From contig NZ_KN676113.1 in NCBI RefSeq assembly GCF_000802185.1, positions 3,761,019 through 3,825,018 of the forward strand: a stretch of 64,000 nt of DNA. Direction: 5' to 3'. The notes under the pieces are model-generated. The model was not told the origin of the DNA. It ran no database searches and saw only the letters and a program-made list of their open reading frames with translations. The first letter of the stretch is position 1. Every line of letters begins with the position of its first letter. The translations under genes and the position numbers were made by a program. The DNA comes from Belnapia sp. F-4-1. Its GTDB lineage: Bacteria > Pseudomonadota > Alphaproteobacteria > Acetobacterales > Acetobacteraceae. Below are positions 9,977 through 20,213 of the stretch, piece by piece.

Positions 9977-11020
9977 ATGATGGCCGTGAAGGTCGGGATC
10001 AACGGGTTCGGGCGCATCGGTCGCCTGGTGCTGCGCGCGATGATCGAGAGCGGGCGCGACGACGTCGAGTGCGTGGCCATCAACGACCTCGGCTCGGTCG
10101 AGGCGAATGCGCATCTCTTCCGCTACGACAGCGTCCACGGCCGCTTCCCGGGCGAGGTGCAGGTCGAGGGCAACTCGATGATCATCTCGACCAATGGCCG
10201 GACCTATGCGCCGATCAAGGTGACGGCCGAGCGCGACCCGACCAAGCTGCCCTGGCAGGGCGTCGATGTCGCGGCCGAGTGCACCGGCATCTTCACGAAT
10301 TCCGACAAGGCGGCGCTGCTGCTGCAGTCCGGCGCGCGGAAGGTGCTGGTCTCCGCTCCCGTCACCTGGGCCGAAGTGCATGCCGATGACAGCGCGCAGG
10401 CGACCATCGTCTATGGCGTGAACCACAAGATCCTGAAGCCGAGCCACCAGATCGTCTCGAACGCCTCCTGCACCACCAACTGCCTCGCACCGGTGGCGAA
10501 GGTGCTGCACGAGAAGTTCGGCATCCAGCGCGGCTACATGGTGACGATCCACGCCTATACTGGCGACCAGAACACGGTCGACACGCTGCACAAGGACCTG
10601 CACCGGGCGCGTGCCGCGGCCGTCTCCGCCATCCCGACCTCGACGGGCGCGGCGAAGGCTGTCGGCCTCGTGCTGCCGGAGCTGAAGGGCAAGCTGGACG
10701 GCACCGCCATCCGCATCCCGACGCCGAATGTTTCACTCATCTCGCTCGACGTGAACCTCAAGACCGAGGGCGTCACCAAGGAGATGGTGAACCAGGCGAT
10801 GAAGGAGGCCGCCGAGGGCGAGCTGAAGGGTATCCTTGGCTACAACACGGCGCCGCTGGTCTCCATCGACTTCAACCACGACAGCCATTCCTCGACCTTC
10901 GACGCGACGCAGACCCAGGTGGTCGACGGCGCGCTGGTGCGGGTGATGAGCTGGTACGACAACGAGTGGGGCTTCTCCAACCGCATGTCGGACACTGCCG
11001 CACTGCTCGGCAGCCTCTGA
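9977..11020 (+). CDS. gap: Glyceraldehyde-3-phosphate dehydrogenase, type I
   Basis: Oxidises and phosphorylates glyceraldehyde-3-phosphate with NAD(P). The protein is 347 aa from ATG 9977; a second ATG at 9980 would drop one residue. NAD-binding INGFGRIGR at the N-terminus, catalytic [15 protein letters not shown] (Cys at about residue 158), and C-terminal [12 protein letters not shown] are all intact. Ribosome site AGAGAAGGA at 9963-9971. Middle gene of tkt-gap-pgk. The intercistronic gap to pgk holds a strong hairpin that may set the gap:pgk ratio. Confidence 0.96.
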   Translation: MMAVKVGINGFGRIGRLVLRAMIESGRDDVECVAINDLGSVEANAHLFRYDSVHGRFPGEVQVEGNSMIISTNGRTYAPIKVTAERDPTKLPWQGVDVAAECTGIFTNSDKAALLLQSGARKVLVSAPVTWAEVHADDSAQATIVYGVNHKILKPSHQIVSNASCTTNCLAPVAKVLHEKFGIQRGYMVTIHAYTGDQNTVDTLHKDLHRARAAAVSAIPTSTGAAKAVGLVLPELKGKLDGTAIRIPTPNVSLISLDVNLKTEGVTKEMVNQAMKEAAEGELKGILGYNTAPLVSIDFNHDSHSSTFDATQTQVVDGALVRVMSWYDNEWGFSNRMSDTAALLGSL

Positions 11021-11032
11021 GCCTGGACAACA

Positions 11033-11059
11033 CGGCGCCCGCCGATGTGGCGGGCGCCG
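11033..11059 (+). promoter_or_regulatory. Strong intercistronic hairpin between gap and pgk
   Basis: Perfect 11-bp stem CGGCGCCCGCC / GGCGGGCGCCG with a 5-nt loop (GATGT), 12 nt after the gap stop and 4 nt before the pgk ribosome site. No T-run follows, so a processing, stabilising or attenuation role fits better than a simple terminator. Stable mRNA ends at gap-pgk junctions are known in other bacteria; the function here is inferred. Confidence 0.6.
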
Positions 11060-11075
11060 CATGAGGACCCACCGG

Positions 11076-12275
11076 ATGCCCCGCTTCCGCACTCTCGACG
11101 ACCTCGACCCCAAGGGCCGCCGCATCCTGTTGCGCGCCGACCTGAACCTGCCGATGAGGGACGGCGTCATCACCGACCGCACCCGGATCGAGCGGCTGGC
11201 GCCGACCGTTCAGGAGCTGGCGGAGAAGGGCGGGCGGGTCATCCTGTGCAGCCATTTCGACCGGCCGAAGGGCAAGCGCGTGCCGGAGATGTCGCTGAAG
11301 CCGATGCAGGAAGCGCTGGCCCAGGCGATCGGGCGGCCTGTCGCCTTCGTCGATGACTGCGTCGGGCCGGAGGCCGAGGCCGCCGCCGCCCGGCTGCAGG
11401 ATGGCGAGGTGCTGCTGCTCGAGAACACCCGCTACCATGCGGGCGAGGAGGCCAATGACCCGGCACTGTCGGCGGCGCTGGCAAAGCTGGCCGATGTGTA
11501 TGTCAACGATGCCTTCTCGGCGGCGCACAGGGCGCATGCCTCGACCGAAGGCGTGGCGCGGCTGCTGCCCTCCTATGCGGGTCGCCTGATGCAGGCGGAG
11601 CTGGAGGCGCTGGACGCGGCGCTCGGCAACCCGGCGCGGCCGGTCGTCGCCATCGTCGGCGGGGCGAAGGTCAGCACCAAGCTCGACTTGCTCGGCAACA
11701 TGGTGAAGCGGGTGGACGTCCTGGTCATCGGTGGGGCGATGGCGAACACCTTCCTCGGCGCGCAGGGGCATGCCATGGGCAAGTCCTTGCAGGAGGCCGG
11801 GATGTACGACACGGCGCGGGCTATCCTGGAGACCGCCCGGTCGGCGAATTGCGAGATCATCCTGCCGAGCGACCTGATGGTGGCGGCGGCCTTCGCGGCG
11901 AATGTGCCGACGCGGGAGGTCGGCATCGACGCGGTGCCGGCCGAGATGATGGCGCTGGATGTGGGGCCGGATACGGTGGCGGCGATCGAGGCGCGGCTGC
12001 GCCAGGCCTCGACCCTGGTGTGGAACGGGCCGCTCGGCGCCTTCGAGACGCCCCCCTTCGACGCGGCGACGGTCGCCGTCGCGCAGTCGGTGGCGGGGCT
12101 GACGCAGTCGATGGGGCTGAAGTCGATCGCCGGCGGCGGCGATACCGTGGCGGCGCTCAAGCACGCGGGCGTCGAGGAGCGGATGACCTATGTGTCGGCC
12201 GCGGGCGGTGCCTTCCTCGAATGGCTCGAGGGGAAGACCTTGCCGGGGGTGGCGGCGCTGGAAAGTGCTGCCTAG
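11076..12275 (+). CDS. pgk: Phosphoglycerate kinase
   Basis: Transfers the acyl phosphate of 1,3-bisphosphoglycerate to ADP in glycolysis (reverse in gluconeogenesis). About 399 aa from ATG 11076. Substrate-binding [24 protein letters not shown] and the C-terminal nucleotide motif [13 protein letters not shown] are present. The usual SHLGRPKG reads SHFDRPKG, a variant common in alphaproteobacteria. Start 11076 was preferred over ATG 11061 because GAGGA at 11063-11067 is correctly spaced for it, whereas the earlier ATG directly follows the hairpin with no ribosome site. Confidence 0.95.
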   Translation: MPRFRTLDDLDPKGRRILLRADLNLPMRDGVITDRTRIERLAPTVQELAEKGGRVILCSHFDRPKGKRVPEMSLKPMQEALAQAIGRPVAFVDDCVGPEAEAAAARLQDGEVLLLENTRYHAGEEANDPALSAALAKLADVYVNDAFSAAHRAHASTEGVARLLPSYAGRLMQAELEALDAALGNPARPVVAIVGGAKVSTKLDLLGNMVKRVDVLVIGGAMANTFLGAQGHAMGKSLQEAGMYDTARAILETARSANCEIILPSDLMVAAAFAANVPTREVGIDAVPAEMMALDVGPDTVAAIEARLRQASTLVWNGPLGAFETPPFDAATVAVAQSVAGLTQSMGLKSIAGGGDTVAALKHAGVEERMTYVSAAGGAFLEWLEGKTLPGVAALESAA

Positions 12276-12407
12276 GCTTCAGGCAAGTGTGACGAAAGCT
12301 TACTGGACGGTTAACGGCGGCGGGCGCCATGCTGCGGCATGCGCATCCCGCCCCGCGACCGCCGCCATCGTGCTCCCGCCTTTACCGGGGATTCAGACCT
12401 CGAGGGC

Positions 12408-12617
12408 ATGATCCGGCGCATGATCAGCACCAATGCGCTCGCCGCCTTCACGACGCAGGTGGCACAGACCAGGCCGGCCCAGCCGGTCCGGGGCATCAGC
12501 CCGGGGCAGAACGGTCCGGCCCCCGATGTCCAGCCGCCCCAGCGGACGCTGGAGGCGGTGCCCACGGCGCCGAGCCGCCCGCCACCGCGCGGCTCCTTGC
12601 TCGACCTGCGCGTCTGA
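12408..12617 (+). CDS. Small Pro-rich protein of unknown function
   Basis: About 69 aa, Pro/Ala-rich, with N-terminal STNALAAFTTQVAQTRPAQP and the ending PPPRGSLLDLRV. I have the impression that short proteins with this RGSLLDLxV ending recur in Acetobacteraceae, but no function is known to me. The start is uncertain: ATG 12339, 12408 and 12420 are in frame, and a GAGGG at 12402-12406 is badly spaced for all of them. The preceding 60 bases after pgk carry no clear terminator. No catalytic or membrane features. Confidence 0.5.
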   Translation: MIRRMISTNALAAFTTQVAQTRPAQPVRGISPGQNGPAPDVQPPQRTLEAVPTAPSRPPPRGSLLDLRV

Positions 12618-12668
12618 GCGTGCCCATCGGAGCTTGCACTGACCGGAGGGGCCGCCCATCCTCTCCTC

Positions 12669-13214
12669 ATGGCGAGCTTTGTACGCACCACTCCGGAAGG
12701 TGAGGATCGCGAGCGGCTAACCTGTGCCGATTGCGGCTTCATCGCCTATGAGAACCCCAAGATCGTCGTCGGCAGCGTCGTCGGGGTCGGGGAGCAGGTG
12801 ATGCTCTGCCGAAGGGCGATCGAGCCCCGGCGCGGCTTCTGGACCCTTCCGGCCGGGTACATGGAAATGGCCGAGACGGTGGAGGAAGGCGCCCGGCGCG
12901 AGGCCTGGGAGGAGGCGCAGGCGCGCATCGCCATCGAGGGCGTGCTCGCCATCTATTCCATTGCCCGAATCGGGCAGGTGCAGGTGATCTTCCGCGCGGG
13001 GCTGGCCGAGCCGGGCTTCGCGCCGGGGCCGGAGAGCCTCGACGTGCGGCTGTTCGGCTGGGAGGAGATTCCCTGGGGCGAGATCGCCTTTCCCTCGGTC
13101 CACTGGGCGCTCCGGCAGTGGCGGGAGGCGGCGGGGCGGCCGCTCGGCCTGCCGGCGATGAACCCGCCCGAGGATGCGCGGGGGATGCGGCCACTGCCGG
13201 GGGATGGGTTGTGA
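12669..13214 (+). CDS. NUDIX hydrolase with N-terminal Cys motif
   Basis: Pyrophosphohydrolase of the Nudix superfamily (nucleoside-diphosphate-linked substrates), 181 aa. The Nudix box G-x5-E-x7-REUxEExGU is seen as GYMEMAETVEEGARREAWEE followed by AQARI, at about residues 59-83. A zinc-ribbon-like TCADCGFIAYENPK precedes it, but only one CxxC is present. This resembles NudC-like or ADP-ribose-type enzymes; the substrate is not predictable. Its stop codon shares a base with the next gene's ATG (TGATG), so translation is probably coupled. Confidence 0.88.
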   Translation: MASFVRTTPEGEDRERLTCADCGFIAYENPKIVVGSVVGVGEQVMLCRRAIEPRRGFWTLPAGYMEMAETVEEGARREAWEEAQARIAIEGVLAIYSIARIGQVQVIFRAGLAEPGFAPGPESLDVRLFGWEEIPWGEIAFPSVHWALRQWREAAGRPLGLPAMNPPEDARGMRPLPGDGL

Positions 13215-13624
13215 TGCGGCGGATCCTGCTCGCGCTGCTGCTGCATGCTGGGCCGTCGCTGGCGGAGGAGGCGGCCGTGCTCTCGCCGGGGCCTGAGGTC
13301 CGGCTGCCCGAGCGGGCGGCGCAGGCGCGGCCGCGGCCGAGGGGACCGGCGCTGCGGAAGCCGCCGGCCCTCAATCTCTCGAAGCAGGCGGCGCTGCCCT
13401 TGCCGCCGCGTCAGCCGCAATTCGGCAACCTGGCGCCGGTGCCGAACCGCTCGGTGGAGCGGCAGGCGCCCCTGCCGAACCCGCGGACGACCCTCAGCCC
13501 CAGCCTGCTCTACCGCAACCTGCCGGGGCGGGGCCTGGCCGAGGAAGGCACACCAAGCCTGCTGGAGGACAAGCTCTACCGGCCGGCGCCGGGAGCGAGA
13601 CTCAGGGTGCCCTTCGCGTATTGA
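13214..13624 (+). CDS. Exported Pro-rich protein of unknown function
   Basis: 136 aa with a signal peptide (MRRILLALLLHAGPSLAEEA), then a basic, Pro/Leu/Arg-rich low-complexity body (LPERAAQARPRPRGPALRK, LPLPPRQPQFGNLAPVPNRS). No domain recognised. ATG 13214 overlaps the Nudix stop by one base, which fixes the start; the longer frame from 13118 lies inside the Nudix gene. It ends 2 nt before the convergent creatininase-type gene. Confidence 0.65.
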   Translation: MRRILLALLLHAGPSLAEEAAVLSPGPEVRLPERAAQARPRPRGPALRKPPALNLSKQAALPLPPRQPQFGNLAPVPNRSVERQAPLPNPRTTLSPSLLYRNLPGRGLAEEGTPSLLEDKLYRPAPGARLRVPFAY

Positions 13625-13626
13625 TC

Positions 13627-14427
13627 CTACTGCGGCTTGAGGCCGCGGCCGGCCTCCCACACCGGGTCGGGTGTGGTCCAGAGCACCGGGTCGCGCATGG
13701 CGGCAGAGAGGGCCTTGGTCACGGCGGAGAAGATGGCTTCGCCCTTCTCGGCGGTCGCAGCGCGCGGGTCGCCGCGGACGCCGGTGCGGGGGGCGCGCTC
13801 CTCGAAGGAATAGAAGCGGACGAAGCCGGCGGGCGGGTTCGGCGGTGGGTTGGAGAGGCTTTCGGCAATCTTCTCCCGGCGGACCTGGGCGGCGTCGAGC
13901 GCCAGCCAGAGGCTGGTCTCGCCCTCGCAGGCATGCTGCACGCCGGGCTGGGTCGTCAGGATGGCGGCGATCTCCTTCGACGCGACCTGGGGCCAGGTGG
14001 TGGTGACGATGGGGATGCCGAATTCCACCGCCAGCTCGCGGCCGGCGACGGCCAGCGGGTCGATGTTGCCGCCATGGCCGTTGACGATCAGCAGGCGGCG
14101 GAAGCCGTCGGCCACGAGCGAGCAGACGACGCAGCGGAGCACGGCCTGGAAGGTGGCGTGGTCAAGCGTGATGGTGCCGCCGAAGGGCAGGTGATGCTCC
14201 GAGAGACCGAGCCAGATCGGGGGGAGGACGGCGACGGGGAGGTCCTCGGCGACGGCGGCGGCGGCGCGGAGGGCGAATTCATGGGCGCAGGCGCTGTCGG
14301 TCCAGACCGGCAGATGGGGTCCGTGCTGCTCGAGGCTGCCGATAGGGAGGATGACGAGGGCGTCGCGGGCGGCCAGCGCCTTCAGCTCGGGGCCGGTCAT
14401 GCGGTCCCAGCGAATCTCTGTGGGCAT
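13627..14427 (-). CDS. Creatininase-family amidohydrolase
   Basis: 266-aa metal-dependent hydrolase of the creatininase family, whose members include creatinine amidohydrolase and enzymes acting on formamide-type intermediates in cofactor or purine metabolism. Metal-site motifs: PIGSLEQHGPHLPVWTDS (Glu, His, Asp) at about residues 26-43, NGHGGN mid-protein, and HACEGETSLWLAL (His, Glu) later. Start ATG 14427; a longer upstream frame lacks homology. The exact substrate is unknown, and the gene is isolated, with a convergent neighbour at its 3' end. Confidence 0.85.
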   Translation of the reverse strand: MPTEIRWDRMTGPELKALAARDALVILPIGSLEQHGPHLPVWTDSACAHEFALRAAAAVAEDLPVAVLPPIWLGLSEHHLPFGGTITLDHATFQAVLRCVVCSLVADGFRRLLIVNGHGGNIDPLAVAGRELAVEFGIPIVTTTWPQVASKEIAAILTTQPGVQHACEGETSLWLALDAAQVRREKIAESLSNPPPNPPAGFVRFYSFEERAPRTGVRGDPRAATAEKGEAIFSAVTKALSAAMRDPVLWTTPDPVWEAGRGLKPQ

Positions 14428-14559
14428 GGGTGGTGGTTCCTTTCCTTGGGAACGGGAGGGGCTCTGTCCCTCTCGCGCTCTCCCCGCCAAAAGCCCTCCG
14501 GGCTGTGCGGGCCCCATGCCGATGTTGAGCGGCAATGGGGAGCCCGGGTGGGGGAGTTT

Positions 14560-14577
14560 GAGGGGCCACGCCCCCTC
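14560..14577 (-). terminator. Putative terminator of the dapF-mtaB-ftsY operon
   Basis: GAGGGG / CCCCTC stem with a 6-nt loop, 2 nt beyond the stop of the last gene in the operon. The remaining bases to the creatininase start (14428-14559) are G/C-rich and hold no gene. Confidence 0.45.
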
Positions 14578-14579
14578 GA

Positions 14580-15026
14580 TCAACGGGCCGCGGCGATCGC
14601 CGCCATGACATCGGCCACCGTCTCCCGCACCGCGACGTCCGTGGCGAAGCGCAGCCCGGCGACGACGATGGCGGCGCGGGCGCCGGCCGCATGGCGCTCC
14701 TCCGAGGGGCGGACCAGGACGATCCGGTCGAGCGCCAGGTAGGTGCGGGCGCCGTTGAGGTCGGTCAGCGGGACGAGGCGGAGGCCGGCGGCCTGCAGGC
14801 GGCGGATGACGGCATCGAGGCCCTCGCTGCTGCGCTGCTGGACGAAGGCGGTGGTGTCGAGAATGGTCGCGCCGTCGAGCCGGGCGACGCGGACGACCTG
14901 CATGGCATTCAGCCGGACCGGGGCGCGGCCCTCGGCGGGGAACAACTCGACGAAGCTCGCGGGCGAATCCTGGGCGGCGGCCGCGGGAGCGAGGAGCAGC
15001 AGCGGCAGGACCCGCCGGGGGATCAT
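14580..15026 (-). CDS. Exported protein of unknown function downstream of ftsY
   Basis: 148 aa with a signal peptide ([19 protein letters not shown]) and a compact mature domain with FVELFPAEGRAPVRLNAMQV, an LNGARTYLALDRIVLV strand and a C-terminal Ala-rich helix. No family recognised. The ATG overlaps the ftsY stop by four bases (ATGA), so it is the last gene of the dapF-mtaB-ftsY unit and is likely translated by coupling. Periplasmic location inferred. Confidence 0.65.
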   Translation of the reverse strand: MIPRRVLPLLLLAPAAAAQDSPASFVELFPAEGRAPVRLNAMQVVRVARLDGATILDTTAFVQQRSSEGLDAVIRRLQAAGLRLVPLTDLNGARTYLALDRIVLVRPSEERHAAGARAAIVVAGLRFATDVAVRETVADVMAAIAAAR

Positions 15027-16324
15027 GGCAGGCCGACCAAGCCCCTGGCATAGTCGCGGGCAGTGAAGGGGCGGAGGTCGGCGGCCTTCTCGCCGACGCC
15101 CACCACATGCACGGGCAGGCCGAATTCCTGGGCCAGCGCCACGACGACCCCGCCCTTGGCGCTGCCGTCGAGCTTGGTGACGGCGAGGCCGGTGACGTCG
15201 ACCATCTCCTTGAAAACCTTCACCTGCTGCACGGCATTCTGGCCGGTGGTGGCGTCGAGCACGAGCAGGACGGAATGCGGCGCCTCGGGATCGACGCGCT
15301 TCATCACGCGGATGACCTTGCGCAGCTCCTCCATCAGCGCCGTCTTGTTGTGCAGGCGGCCGGCGGTATCAACCAGCAGCACCTGGACGCCCTCGGCGCG
15401 GGCGGCGGTCAGCGCGTCGAAGGCGAGGCCGGCGGCGTCGGCGCCTTCCTTCGCGGGGGTGAAGACGCGGGCGCCGGTGCGCTCGCCCCAGATCTGCAGC
15501 TGCTCGACGGCGGCGGCGCGGAAGGTGTCGCCGGCGACGAAGGCGCAGGAAAGGCCCCCCTCGCGGTATTGCTGGCCGAGCTTGGCGATGGTCGTCGTCT
15601 TGCCGGTGCCGTTGACGCCGACCACCAGCACGACATGCGGGGCGCGCGCCGGGTCGAGCACCAGGGGCTGGGCGACGGGGGCCAGGATCGTGCCGATCTC
15701 CTCGGCGAGCGCGGCCTTCACCTCCTCATCGGTCACTTCCTTGCCGAAGCGGGTGCGCCGGAAGCCCTCCACGATGCGGCGGCTGGCAGCGACGCCGAGA
15801 TCGGCGGTGATGAGCGTCTCCTCCAGCTCCTCCAGGGCTTCCTCGTCGAGGCGGCGCTTGCGGAAGAGGGTGGTGACGCTGTCGGTGAGGCGGGCGGTAG
15901 AGCGGGAAAGGCCGGCGCGGAGGCGGGAGAACCAGCCGGCACGGGCGGCTTCCTCCGGCTCGTCAACCGGGAGGGGGGGAGTGGGGAGCGAGGCGGGGGG
16001 CGGCTGCGGCTCGGCTTCGGGCTCGGCTTCGAAGCCGGCCTCGCGCAACGCGGCCTCCTCCTCGGGGGTGAGGGTGATCTCGAAGGGGGCAGGTTCCGGC
16101 GCGGGTTCGGGCGCGGCGCCGAGGCGGGCGAGGGGGGAGGGGGCGGTGAAGGGAGGCGGGACCGGGATGGGCGAGGCAGGCAGGCCCGGCATGGCGGCGG
16201 AGGGAAGGGTCGGCGTGCCCAGCGGTGTCTCCGGCTCTGGCAACTGGCCCGGCGGGGTGGAGAGTGGGGCTTCCGCCTCGCTCGGCTTGCTGCGGATGCG
16301 GCCGAGCCAGTCCTTCAGCGCCAT
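15023..16324 (-). CDS. ftsY: Signal recognition particle receptor FtsY
   Basis: GTPase receptor that docks SRP-ribosome complexes at the inner membrane for co-translational insertion. 433 aa: an N-terminal membrane-targeting A region rich in Pro/Glu/Ala (to about 125), an N domain ([20 protein letters not shown]), then the G domain with [15 protein letters not shown] (P-loop), DTAGRLHNK and [10 protein letters not shown]. The C-terminal [20 protein letters not shown] is canonical. It starts 2 nt after the mtaB stop. Confidence 0.96.
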   Translation of the reverse strand: MALKDWLGRIRSKPSEAEAPLSTPPGQLPEPETPLGTPTLPSAAMPGLPASPIPVPPPFTAPSPLARLGAAPEPAPEPAPFEITLTPEEEAALREAGFEAEPEAEPQPPPASLPTPPLPVDEPEEAARAGWFSRLRAGLSRSTARLTDSVTTLFRKRRLDEEALEELEETLITADLGVAASRRIVEGFRRTRFGKEVTDEEVKAALAEEIGTILAPVAQPLVLDPARAPHVVLVVGVNGTGKTTTIAKLGQQYREGGLSCAFVAGDTFRAAAVEQLQIWGERTGARVFTPAKEGADAAGLAFDALTAARAEGVQVLLVDTAGRLHNKTALMEELRKVIRVMKRVDPEAPHSVLLVLDATTGQNAVQQVKVFKEMVDVTGLAVTKLDGSAKGGVVVALAQEFGLPVHVVGVGEKAADLRPFTARDYARGLVGLP

Positions 16325-16326
16325 GG

Positions 16327-17565
16327 TCAGGCGGCCTCGGCGAGGAGGCCGCCGGCATCGGCGGCGGTGACGCGGAGCCGATGCAGGGTGCCGGGCTCGG
16401 CCTGGCCGGCGGCCAGGCGGATCGGGGCGAAATGCGCGGTGTGGCCGCGATCGTCACGCTCGAACAGCACGGATTCCTCCTGACCAAGGCGGGCGGCGTA
16501 GAAGCGGGCGGCGCCCGCCGCGCCCGCCGCGCGGAGGCGGGCGGCACGGGCCTTCCGCACCGGCATGGGCACGGCGGGCATGCGGGCGGCCGGCGTGCCG
16601 GGGCGCTCGGAGTAGGGAAAGACGTGCAGGAAGGCGAGTTCCATCTCCGCGACGAGGTCGAGCATCTCGGCGAACTGCTCCTCCGTCTCGGTGGGAAAGC
16701 CGGCGATGAGGTCGGCGCCGAAGGCGATCCCGGGCCGCAGCGCGCGGGCGCGGCGGACGACGGCGAGGGCGTCGGCCTTGAGGTGGCGGCGCTTCATGCG
16801 CTTCAGGATGAGATCGGCGCCGTGCTGCAGCGAGAGGTGGAGGTGCGGCATCAGCCGAGGCTCCTCGGCGATGAGGCGCCAAAGGTCGTCGTCGATCTCG
16901 ACCGGGTCGAGGGAGGAGAGGCGGAGGCGGGGCAGCTCCGGCACTAGGGCCAGGAGGCGGCGGATCATCTGGCCGAGGCGGGGCTGGCCGGGAAGGTCGG
17001 GACCGTAGCTGGTGATGTCGACGCCGGTGAGGACGACCTCCTTGTAGCCATGGGCGACGAGGGCGCGGACCTGCTCGACGATGGCGCCGATGGGGACGGA
17101 ACGGGAGGGGCCGCGGCCGAAGGGGATGACGCAGAAGGTGCAGCGGTGGTCGCAGCCCTGCTGCACCTGGACGAAGGCGCGGGCGCGGCCGGCGAACTCG
17201 GTGACCAGATGGGCCGCCGTCTCGGTGGCGGCCATGATGTCCGTCACGGGCGCGGGGGGCGAATCCTGGGCCCAGGCTTCCGGCTTCAGCTTGTCGGCAT
17301 TGCCGATGACGCGGGTGACGCCGGGCAGGCCAGCCCACTTGTCGGGGGCGATCTGCGCGGCGCAGCCGGTGACGATGATCGGCGTGCCGGGGTTCTCGCG
17401 GGCGGCGCGGCGGATGGCCTGGCGGGCCTGGCGCTCGGCCTCGGCGGTGACGGCGCAGGTGTTGACGATGATGCCCTGCTGCCCGGCCTTGCCTGCAAGG
17501 TCGCGCATCGCCTCGGACTCGTAGGTGTTGAGGCGGCAGCCGAAGGTCAGAAGCTCAAGCGTCAC
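16327..17565 (-). CDS. mtaB: tRNA t6A37 methylthiotransferase MtaB
   Basis: Radical-SAM enzyme that converts t6A37 to ms2t6A37 in tRNAs reading ANN codons. 412 aa: an N-terminal MTTase domain with three cluster Cys (FGCRLN, NTCAVT, TGCAAQ), a radical-SAM motif CDHRCTFC (Cx3Cx2C), [10 protein letters not shown], and a C-terminal TRAM-like region. GTG 17565 was chosen because it overlaps the dapF stop (GTGA) and begins exactly at the family N-terminus [14 protein letters not shown] longer frame reaching 17649 is not needed. Second gene of dapF-mtaB-ftsY, an arrangement shared by many alphaproteobacteria. Confidence 0.94.
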   Translation of the reverse strand: MTLELLTFGCRLNTYESEAMRDLAGKAGQQGIIVNTCAVTAEAERQARQAIRRAARENPGTPIIVTGCAAQIAPDKWAGLPGVTRVIGNADKLKPEAWAQDSPPAPVTDIMAATETAAHLVTEFAGRARAFVQVQQGCDHRCTFCVIPFGRGPSRSVPIGAIVEQVRALVAHGYKEVVLTGVDITSYGPDLPGQPRLGQMIRRLLALVPELPRLRLSSLDPVEIDDDLWRLIAEEPRLMPHLHLSLQHGADLILKRMKRRHLKADALAVVRRARALRPGIAFGADLIAGFPTETEEQFAEMLDLVAEMELAFLHVFPYSERPGTPAARMPAVPMPVRKARAARLRAAGAAGAARFYAARLGQEESVLFERDDRGHTAHFAPIRLAAGQAEPGTLHRLRVTAADAGGLLAEAA

Positions 17566-18371
17566 AGCGGAAGGCCGTCGAGGTCGATGGTGCCGGTGAA
17601 GGCGGTGGCGACGGGGCCGGTCATCAGAACATGGCCGTCCGCGCGCCATTCGATGTGGAGGTCGCCGCCGGGGAGGGAGACGGTCGCGGCGCGGCCGGTG
17701 AGGCCGCGGCGGGCGGCGTTCACCAGGGCCGCGCAGGCGCCGGAGCCGCAGGCGAGCGTCAGGCCGGCGCCGCGTTCCCAGACGGTGAGGCGGATGTGCT
17801 CCGGGTTCAGGACCTGGACGAAGCCGATATTGGCGCGGTCGGGGAAGAGCGGGTCGTGCTCCAGCCGGGGGCCGAGGGTTGCGACCGGGACTGCGTCGAG
17901 GTCGGGGACGAAGAGCGTCGCATGGGGGTTGCCCATGGAGCAGGCGGCGGCGTCCTCGAACGGCAAGTGGAGGGTGTCCATGGCGCGGGCGAGGGGGACG
18001 TCCTGCCAGCCGAGGCGGGCGGGACCCATGTCGACGCGCCAGAGATCACCGAGGCGCTCGGCGGGCAGGTCGCCGCTGATGGTGCGGATGGTGACGCGGT
18101 CGGCGGCGGTCTCGGCGGCGACGAGGGAGGCGATGCAGCGGGTGGCGTTGCCGCAGGCGCCGGCCTCGGAGCCGTCCGGGTTGCGGATGCGCATGAAGGC
18201 ATCGGCGCCGTCGCGGCCGGGCTCAAGCACGATGAACTGGTCGCAGCCGATGCCCCGCCGGCGGTCGGCGATGGCGGCGGCGCGGGCAGCGCTCATCGGC
18301 AGCGTCTGGGCGCGGGCGTCGAGCACGACGAAGTCGTTGCCGAGGCCGTGCATCTTGCGGAAGGGAACCAT
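17562..18371 (-). CDS. dapF: Diaminopimelate epimerase
   Basis: Cofactor-independent epimerase converting LL- to meso-diaminopimelate for lysine and peptidoglycan. 269 aa. The two catalytic Cys are present in ACGNATRC and [11 protein letters not shown], with substrate loops [12 protein letters not shown] at the N-terminus and GNPHATLF mid-protein. Start ATG 18371 gives the standard [14 protein letters not shown] beginning. It heads the minus-strand operon dapF-mtaB-ftsY-exported protein; the preceding gene's end and its hairpin lie just upstream. Confidence 0.96.
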   Translation of the reverse strand: MVPFRKMHGLGNDFVVLDARAQTLPMSAARAAAIADRRRGIGCDQFIVLEPGRDGADAFMRIRNPDGSEAGACGNATRCIASLVAAETAADRVTIRTISGDLPAERLGDLWRVDMGPARLGWQDVPLARAMDTLHLPFEDAAACSMGNPHATLFVPDLDAVPVATLGPRLEHDPLFPDRANIGFVQVLNPEHIRLTVWERGAGLTLACGSGACAALVNAARRGLTGRAATVSLPGGDLHIEWRADGHVLMTGPVATAFTGTIDLDGLPL

Positions 18372-18433
18372 CACGGGGGAGATATGCCCCGTTGGGGGCG
18401 CGGTTCCAACCCCGCGCATGGCCGGGACGGACG

Positions 18434-18455
18434 GTGCCCGGGCCCGCCCGGGCAC
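18434..18455 (-). terminator. Putative terminator after the HerA-like ATPase gene
   Basis: Perfect 10-bp inverted repeat GTGCCCGGGC / GCCCGGGCAC separated by 2 nt, 11 nt beyond the stop of the minus-strand ATPase gene. It also lies in the leader of dapF, about 63 nt before its start. Confidence 0.5.
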
Positions 18456-18466
18456 GACGCGGGCGG

Positions 18467-20062
18467 CTAGCGCTTCAGGATGGAGCCGAGCAGGCCGCGG
18501 ACGACCGCCTGGCTGATCTGGCGGCCGACCGAGCTGCCGATGCTGCGGGCGGCGGATTTCGCCATGGATTCGGCGACGCCTTCGCGCTTGCCGCCGCGGC
18601 CGGTGAGGATGTTGCCAAGGATGTCGCCCATGCTTCCCCCTTGGCCGCCTTGCGGGATTTGCGGGATGCGGCTGCCGCGGGCCGGCGGCGGCGCGGGCAG
18701 GGGGGGCAGGGAGGTGGCGCCGCCCCAAGGGTTGCTGTCGCGGGTCGGAGCAGGGCCGCTGCGCCAGGGGCCGGAGGCGGGGGCGGCGGTGGCGCGGCCC
18801 TGGAGGCGTTCATAGGCGGAGTCGCGGTCGATCGCCTCGTCGTAGCGGCCGGCCAGTGGGCTCACCTTCAGCGTGGCGGCGCGTTCCTCCGGCGTGATGG
18901 CACCGATGCGGCCGCGCGGCGGGAGGATGCGGGCGCGTTCGACCGGGCTCGGGGTGCCGTCCTCCTGCAACGTCGAGACCAGGGCCTCGCCGACGCCGAG
19001 ATGGGTGATGGCGTCCTCGACGCGGAGCTTGGGGTTGGGGCGGAAGGTTTCGGCGGCGGCGCGGACGGCCTTCTGCTCGGCGGGGGTGAAGGCGCGGAGC
19101 GCGTGCTGCACGCGGTTGCCGAGCTGGCCGAGCACCGTAGCCGGGAGGTCGAGCGGGTTCTGGGTGACGAAGTAGATGCCCACCCCCTTGGAGCGGATCA
19201 AGCGGACGACGGTCTCCACCTTCTCGACCAGGGCCTTCGGCGCGTCGCGGAACAGGAGATGCGCCTCGTCGAAGAAGAAGACGAGCTTGGGCTTGGGGAG
19301 GTCGCCAACCTCCGGGAGTTCTTCGAAGAGCTCGGAGAGCAGCCAGAGCAGGAAGGTGGCGTAGAGCCGGGGCGAGGCGATCAGCTTGTCGGCGGCCAGC
19401 ACGTTCACGGCGCCGCGGCCGTCGGGGGTAAGCAGCATGAGGTCGGCGAGCGACAGGGCGGGCTCGCCGAAGAACTGCTCGCCGCCGGCCTGCTCCAGCA
19501 TCAAGAGGCGGCGCTGGATGGTGCCGATCGTCGCCTTGCTGACATTGCCGTAGGTGGCGCCGAGCTCGCTCGCGCGCTCCGCCACATGCGTCAGGATGGC
19601 GCGGAGGTCCTTGAAGTCGAGCAGCAGCAGGCCCTCGTCATCGGCCAGCTTGAAGGCGATGGTGAGCACGCCCTCCTGCGTCTCGTTCAGCTCCAGCATG
19701 CGGGCGAGCAGCAGCGGGCCCATCTCGGCGACGGTGGCGCGCAGCGGGTGGCCCTGCTCGCCGAAGACGTCCCAGAGGATGGCAGGCGAGGGCTCGTAGG
19801 CGAAGGCGGCCTCGCCGAGGTCGTGGGCGCGCTGCTCCAGCTTCGGGTTGGGTCGGCCGGGCTGGGAGAGGCCGGCGAGGTCGCCCTTGATGTCGGCGCA
19901 GAAGACGGGGACGCCGGCGCGGGAGAAGCCCTCGGCGAGGGTTTGCAGGGTGACGGTCTTGCCGGTGCCCGTCGCGCCGGCGACCAGCCCGTGGCGGTTC
20001 GCGCGGGAGAGGAGGAGGGTGCAGGGGTGCTCGCCCCGGCCGATCAGGATGGTATCCGACAT
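18467..20062 (-). CDS. HerA-like / DUF853 ATPase (helicase-type)
   Basis: 531-aa P-loop ATPase of the DUF853 (YjgR-like) group within the HerA/FtsK superfamily; its cellular role is poorly defined. Walker [20 protein letters not shown] at about residues 27-45, [12 protein letters not shown], Walker [13 protein letters not shown] and a sensor [20 protein letters not shown] are intact. The C-terminal 90 residues are Pro/Gly-rich and end in a helical segment ([20 protein letters not shown]) typical of this group. Full length, with start ATG 20062. Divergent from rpmI with 150 bases between the starts. Confidence 0.9.
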   Translation of the reverse strand: MSDTILIGRGEHPCTLLLSRANRHGLVAGATGTGKTVTLQTLAEGFSRAGVPVFCADIKGDLAGLSQPGRPNPKLEQRAHDLGEAAFAYEPSPAILWDVFGEQGHPLRATVAEMGPLLLARMLELNETQEGVLTIAFKLADDEGLLLLDFKDLRAILTHVAERASELGATYGNVSKATIGTIQRRLLMLEQAGGEQFFGEPALSLADLMLLTPDGRGAVNVLAADKLIASPRLYATFLLWLLSELFEELPEVGDLPKPKLVFFFDEAHLLFRDAPKALVEKVETVVRLIRSKGVGIYFVTQNPLDLPATVLGQLGNRVQHALRAFTPAEQKAVRAAAETFRPNPKLRVEDAITHLGVGEALVSTLQEDGTPSPVERARILPPRGRIGAITPEERAATLKVSPLAGRYDEAIDRDSAYERLQGRATAAPASGPWRSGPAPTRDSNPWGGATSLPPLPAPPPARGSRIPQIPQGGQGGSMGDILGNILTGRGGKREGVAESMAKSAARSIGSSVGRQISQAVVRGLLGSILKR

Positions 20063-20213
20063 GGCAGGGTTATAGGGCAGGCGGGCGGCGCTTGCATCCG
20101 GGACGGCACGCCGCTATACGCCGCCCCTCTCCGCGCGACGGGCTTGGTGGGCATGCCCGGCCGCGGCTTCGTGCGCTCTCGGGCGCGCATCCTGACCGGA
20201 CAAGGAGGTCCAA

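Noticed and set aside
20063-20213. Possible L20-type autoregulatory leader RNA before rpmI
   Set aside because: No pseudoknot or L20 site mimic could be traced by eye; only a strong ribosome site is certain.
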